NCBI GenBank assembly: GCA_016721245.1
Contig: JADKIQ010000004.1
Coordinates: 186,001-250,000, forward strand
From: Sphingobacteriales bacterium
GTDB lineage: Bacteria; Bacteroidota; Bacteroidia; Chitinophagales; JADIYW01
Direction: 5' to 3'
DNA: 64,000 nt
Below, piece after piece: positions 63,078-64,000 of this stretch. The notes beneath the pieces are model-generated. The model saw nothing but the letters and a program-made list of their open reading frames with translations. It searched no databases and was not told where the DNA came from. Numbering within the stretch: position 1 is the first letter of the stretch; every line of letters starts with the position of its first letter. The translations under genes were made by a program, and so were the position numbers.

Positions 63078-63860
63078 ATGCATTTTGACTTTTTTAAATA
63101 CCAGGGAACAGGCAATGACTTTGTACTGATTAATAATCACCGGCTTTCTTTCCCAAAAGACAATCATGAACTGATCCGGGAAATCTGTGACAGAAGATTT
63201 GGTATTGGTGCCGACGGTTTAATGTTGCTGGAAGAAACACCGGGTTATGATTTTAAGATGGTGTATTACAATGCAGACGGCAACGAAAGTACGATGTGCG
63301 GTAATGGCGGAAGGTGTATCAGTGCGTTTGCAAAGCATTTAGGTATCGTTGAAAACAGCGGAAAATTCATTGCAGTAGACGGCGAGCATGAGTTTGTGAT
63401 TACAGACGAAATTGTAAAACTGAAAATGATTAATGTGGAAACAAATGGTATGCATCTGGAAAATGAGGATGATGTGTTGTTTACCGGATCGCCGCATTAT
63501 GTGAGTTTCAGGAACGATATTGAAAAAATGAATGTTACAGAGGAAGCACGAAAAATAAGGTACAATGCGACTTATGCAAAAGAAGGTATTAACGTGAATT
63601 TTGTGGAAGCGAATGAAGGGAAAATAAAGATGCGCACCTATGAACGCGGTGTGGAAGACGAAACGCTTTCCTGCGGTACCGGCACGGTAGCAGTAGCCCT
63701 GAGTTTTGCAGAACGAAACAATCTGGAAGCGGGAACGGTAGAGATACTAACACCCGGCGGAAATCTGGCTGTTTCGTTTGCAAAAGAACAAAGTATCTTT
63801 ACCAATGTGTGGCTGGAAGGTCCTGCAAAATTAGTGTTTACAGGAAGTATAGACGTATAA
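63078..63860 (+). CDS. dapF: Diaminopimelate epimerase
   Basis: 260 residues. It converts LL- to meso-diaminopimelate for lysine and peptidoglycan synthesis. Both catalytic cysteines are visible, in MCGNGGRC and in SCGTGTVAVAL, along with the FFKYQGTGNDFVLINN start and the ADGLMLLEETPGYDFKMVYYNADG segment. Length is normal. The mRNA may be leaderless, judging from the -7 box 4 bases upstream. Confidence 0.95.
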   Translation: MHFDFFKYQGTGNDFVLINNHRLSFPKDNHELIREICDRRFGIGADGLMLLEETPGYDFKMVYYNADGNESTMCGNGGRCISAFAKHLGIVENSGKFIAVDGEHEFVITDEIVKLKMINVETNGMHLENEDDVLFTGSPHYVSFRNDIEKMNVTEEARKIRYNATYAKEGINVNFVEANEGKIKMRTYERGVEDETLSCGTGTVAVALSFAERNNLEAGTVEILTPGGNLAVSFAKEQSIFTNVWLEGPAKLVFTGSIDV

Positions 63861-63929
63861 TAAGACCCCACCCCGCGATGGTCGTGTTTTGTTTATAATT
63901 GACAGAAAATGCCCCCAGTCACGTTGACT

Positions 63930-63983
63930 CCCCTCTCCAAATGGAGAGGGGTGGTTCCGACAAAGTCGGAATCGGGGAGAGGT
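63930..63983 (-). repeat. Dispersed multi-hairpin repeat, copy B (partial, reverse)
   Basis: CCCCTCTCC (63930-63938) with GGAGAGGGG (63943-63951) and TCCGAC-AAA-GTCGGA (63956-63970), then ATCGGGGAGAGGT. It is the reverse complement of the first two hairpins of copy A (47739-47818) with small changes; the third hairpin side is missing. The rest of 63861-64000 shows no gene. Confidence 0.75.
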
Positions 63984-64000
63984 AGAAAGGAAAGACAATG

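Overview
The window looks like a chromosomal segment of a member of the Bacteroidota, possibly a Chitinophagales-like lineage (the class is inferred, not shown). The evidence is three proteins with C-terminal sorting domains of the type IX secretion system (T9SS) of the Por type and one of the gliding-motility (type B) kind, several lipoproteins and Wzi/RemB-, DUF4476- and DUF4369/TlpA-type proteins typical of the phylum, and TAnnTTTG -7 promoter boxes instead of E. coli-type -10 boxes. Most genes are AT-rich. The cyanophycin genes, the start of alaS and the NTF2-GNAT-nitrilase operon are visibly richer in G+C. I saw no rRNA, tRNA or CRISPR array.

Layout. 1-9.6 kb: end of a cut-off gene, an FAD amine-oxidase-like enzyme, a lysine-rich helical protein, a lipocalin-like protein, divergent ddl and PASTA genes, a T9SS cargo, a DCC-family protein, YebC and a DUF4476 protein. 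9.7-15.2 kb: a lipoprotein, a membrane protein, two overlapping alpha/beta-hydrolase genes (one fused to PDZ) and an orphan PD-(D/E)XK nuclease. 15.4-24.1 kb: cyanophycin synthetase (minus strand) and cyanophycinase (plus strand), separated by a GlxA-type regulator, a hypothetical gene, an M1-peptidase-like protein that has lost its zinc site, and a DinB protein. 24.1-33.7 kb: DinB, a PLP gamma-family lyase, a legumain-like lipoprotein, dihydroorotase with a frameshifted FHS-type MFS transporter, a Wzi-like barrel and an exported amidase. 33.7-38 kb: a candidate 52-residue membrane peptide, a two-domain protein related to the DUF4476 protein, and a GNAT-lipoprotein-MerR-M23 block. 38-42.6 kb: NTF2-GNAT-nitrilase operon, a RAYT transposase bracketed by its own hairpin repeats, and a MORN-repeat protein. 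42.6-49 kb: alaS, a lipoprotein, gatB and a TlpA-like lipoprotein. 49-64 kb: a 1546-residue PKD protein, a possible glycosidase-like protein, YfiT with a histone-H1-like tail, tandem PhoD phosphatases, trmN6, an HtrA protease, dapF and a dispersed hairpin repeat.

How the parts fit. Housekeeping genes (ddl, yebC, alaS, gatB, dapF, trmN6, pyrC) form an ordinary backbone. CphA and CphB would give a cycle of nitrogen/carbon storage as cyanophycin. The T9SS cargoes, PhoD pair, Wzi-like barrel, PKD adhesin-like protein and lipoproteins form the cell-surface layer. The main mobile signal is the RAYT locus, whose flanking repeats show compensatory base changes in a hairpin.

Four reading frames are broken by what look like single-base indels, three of them in A/T homopolymers. 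One break is in the essential gene alaS, so sequencing or assembly error is the first explanation to test.
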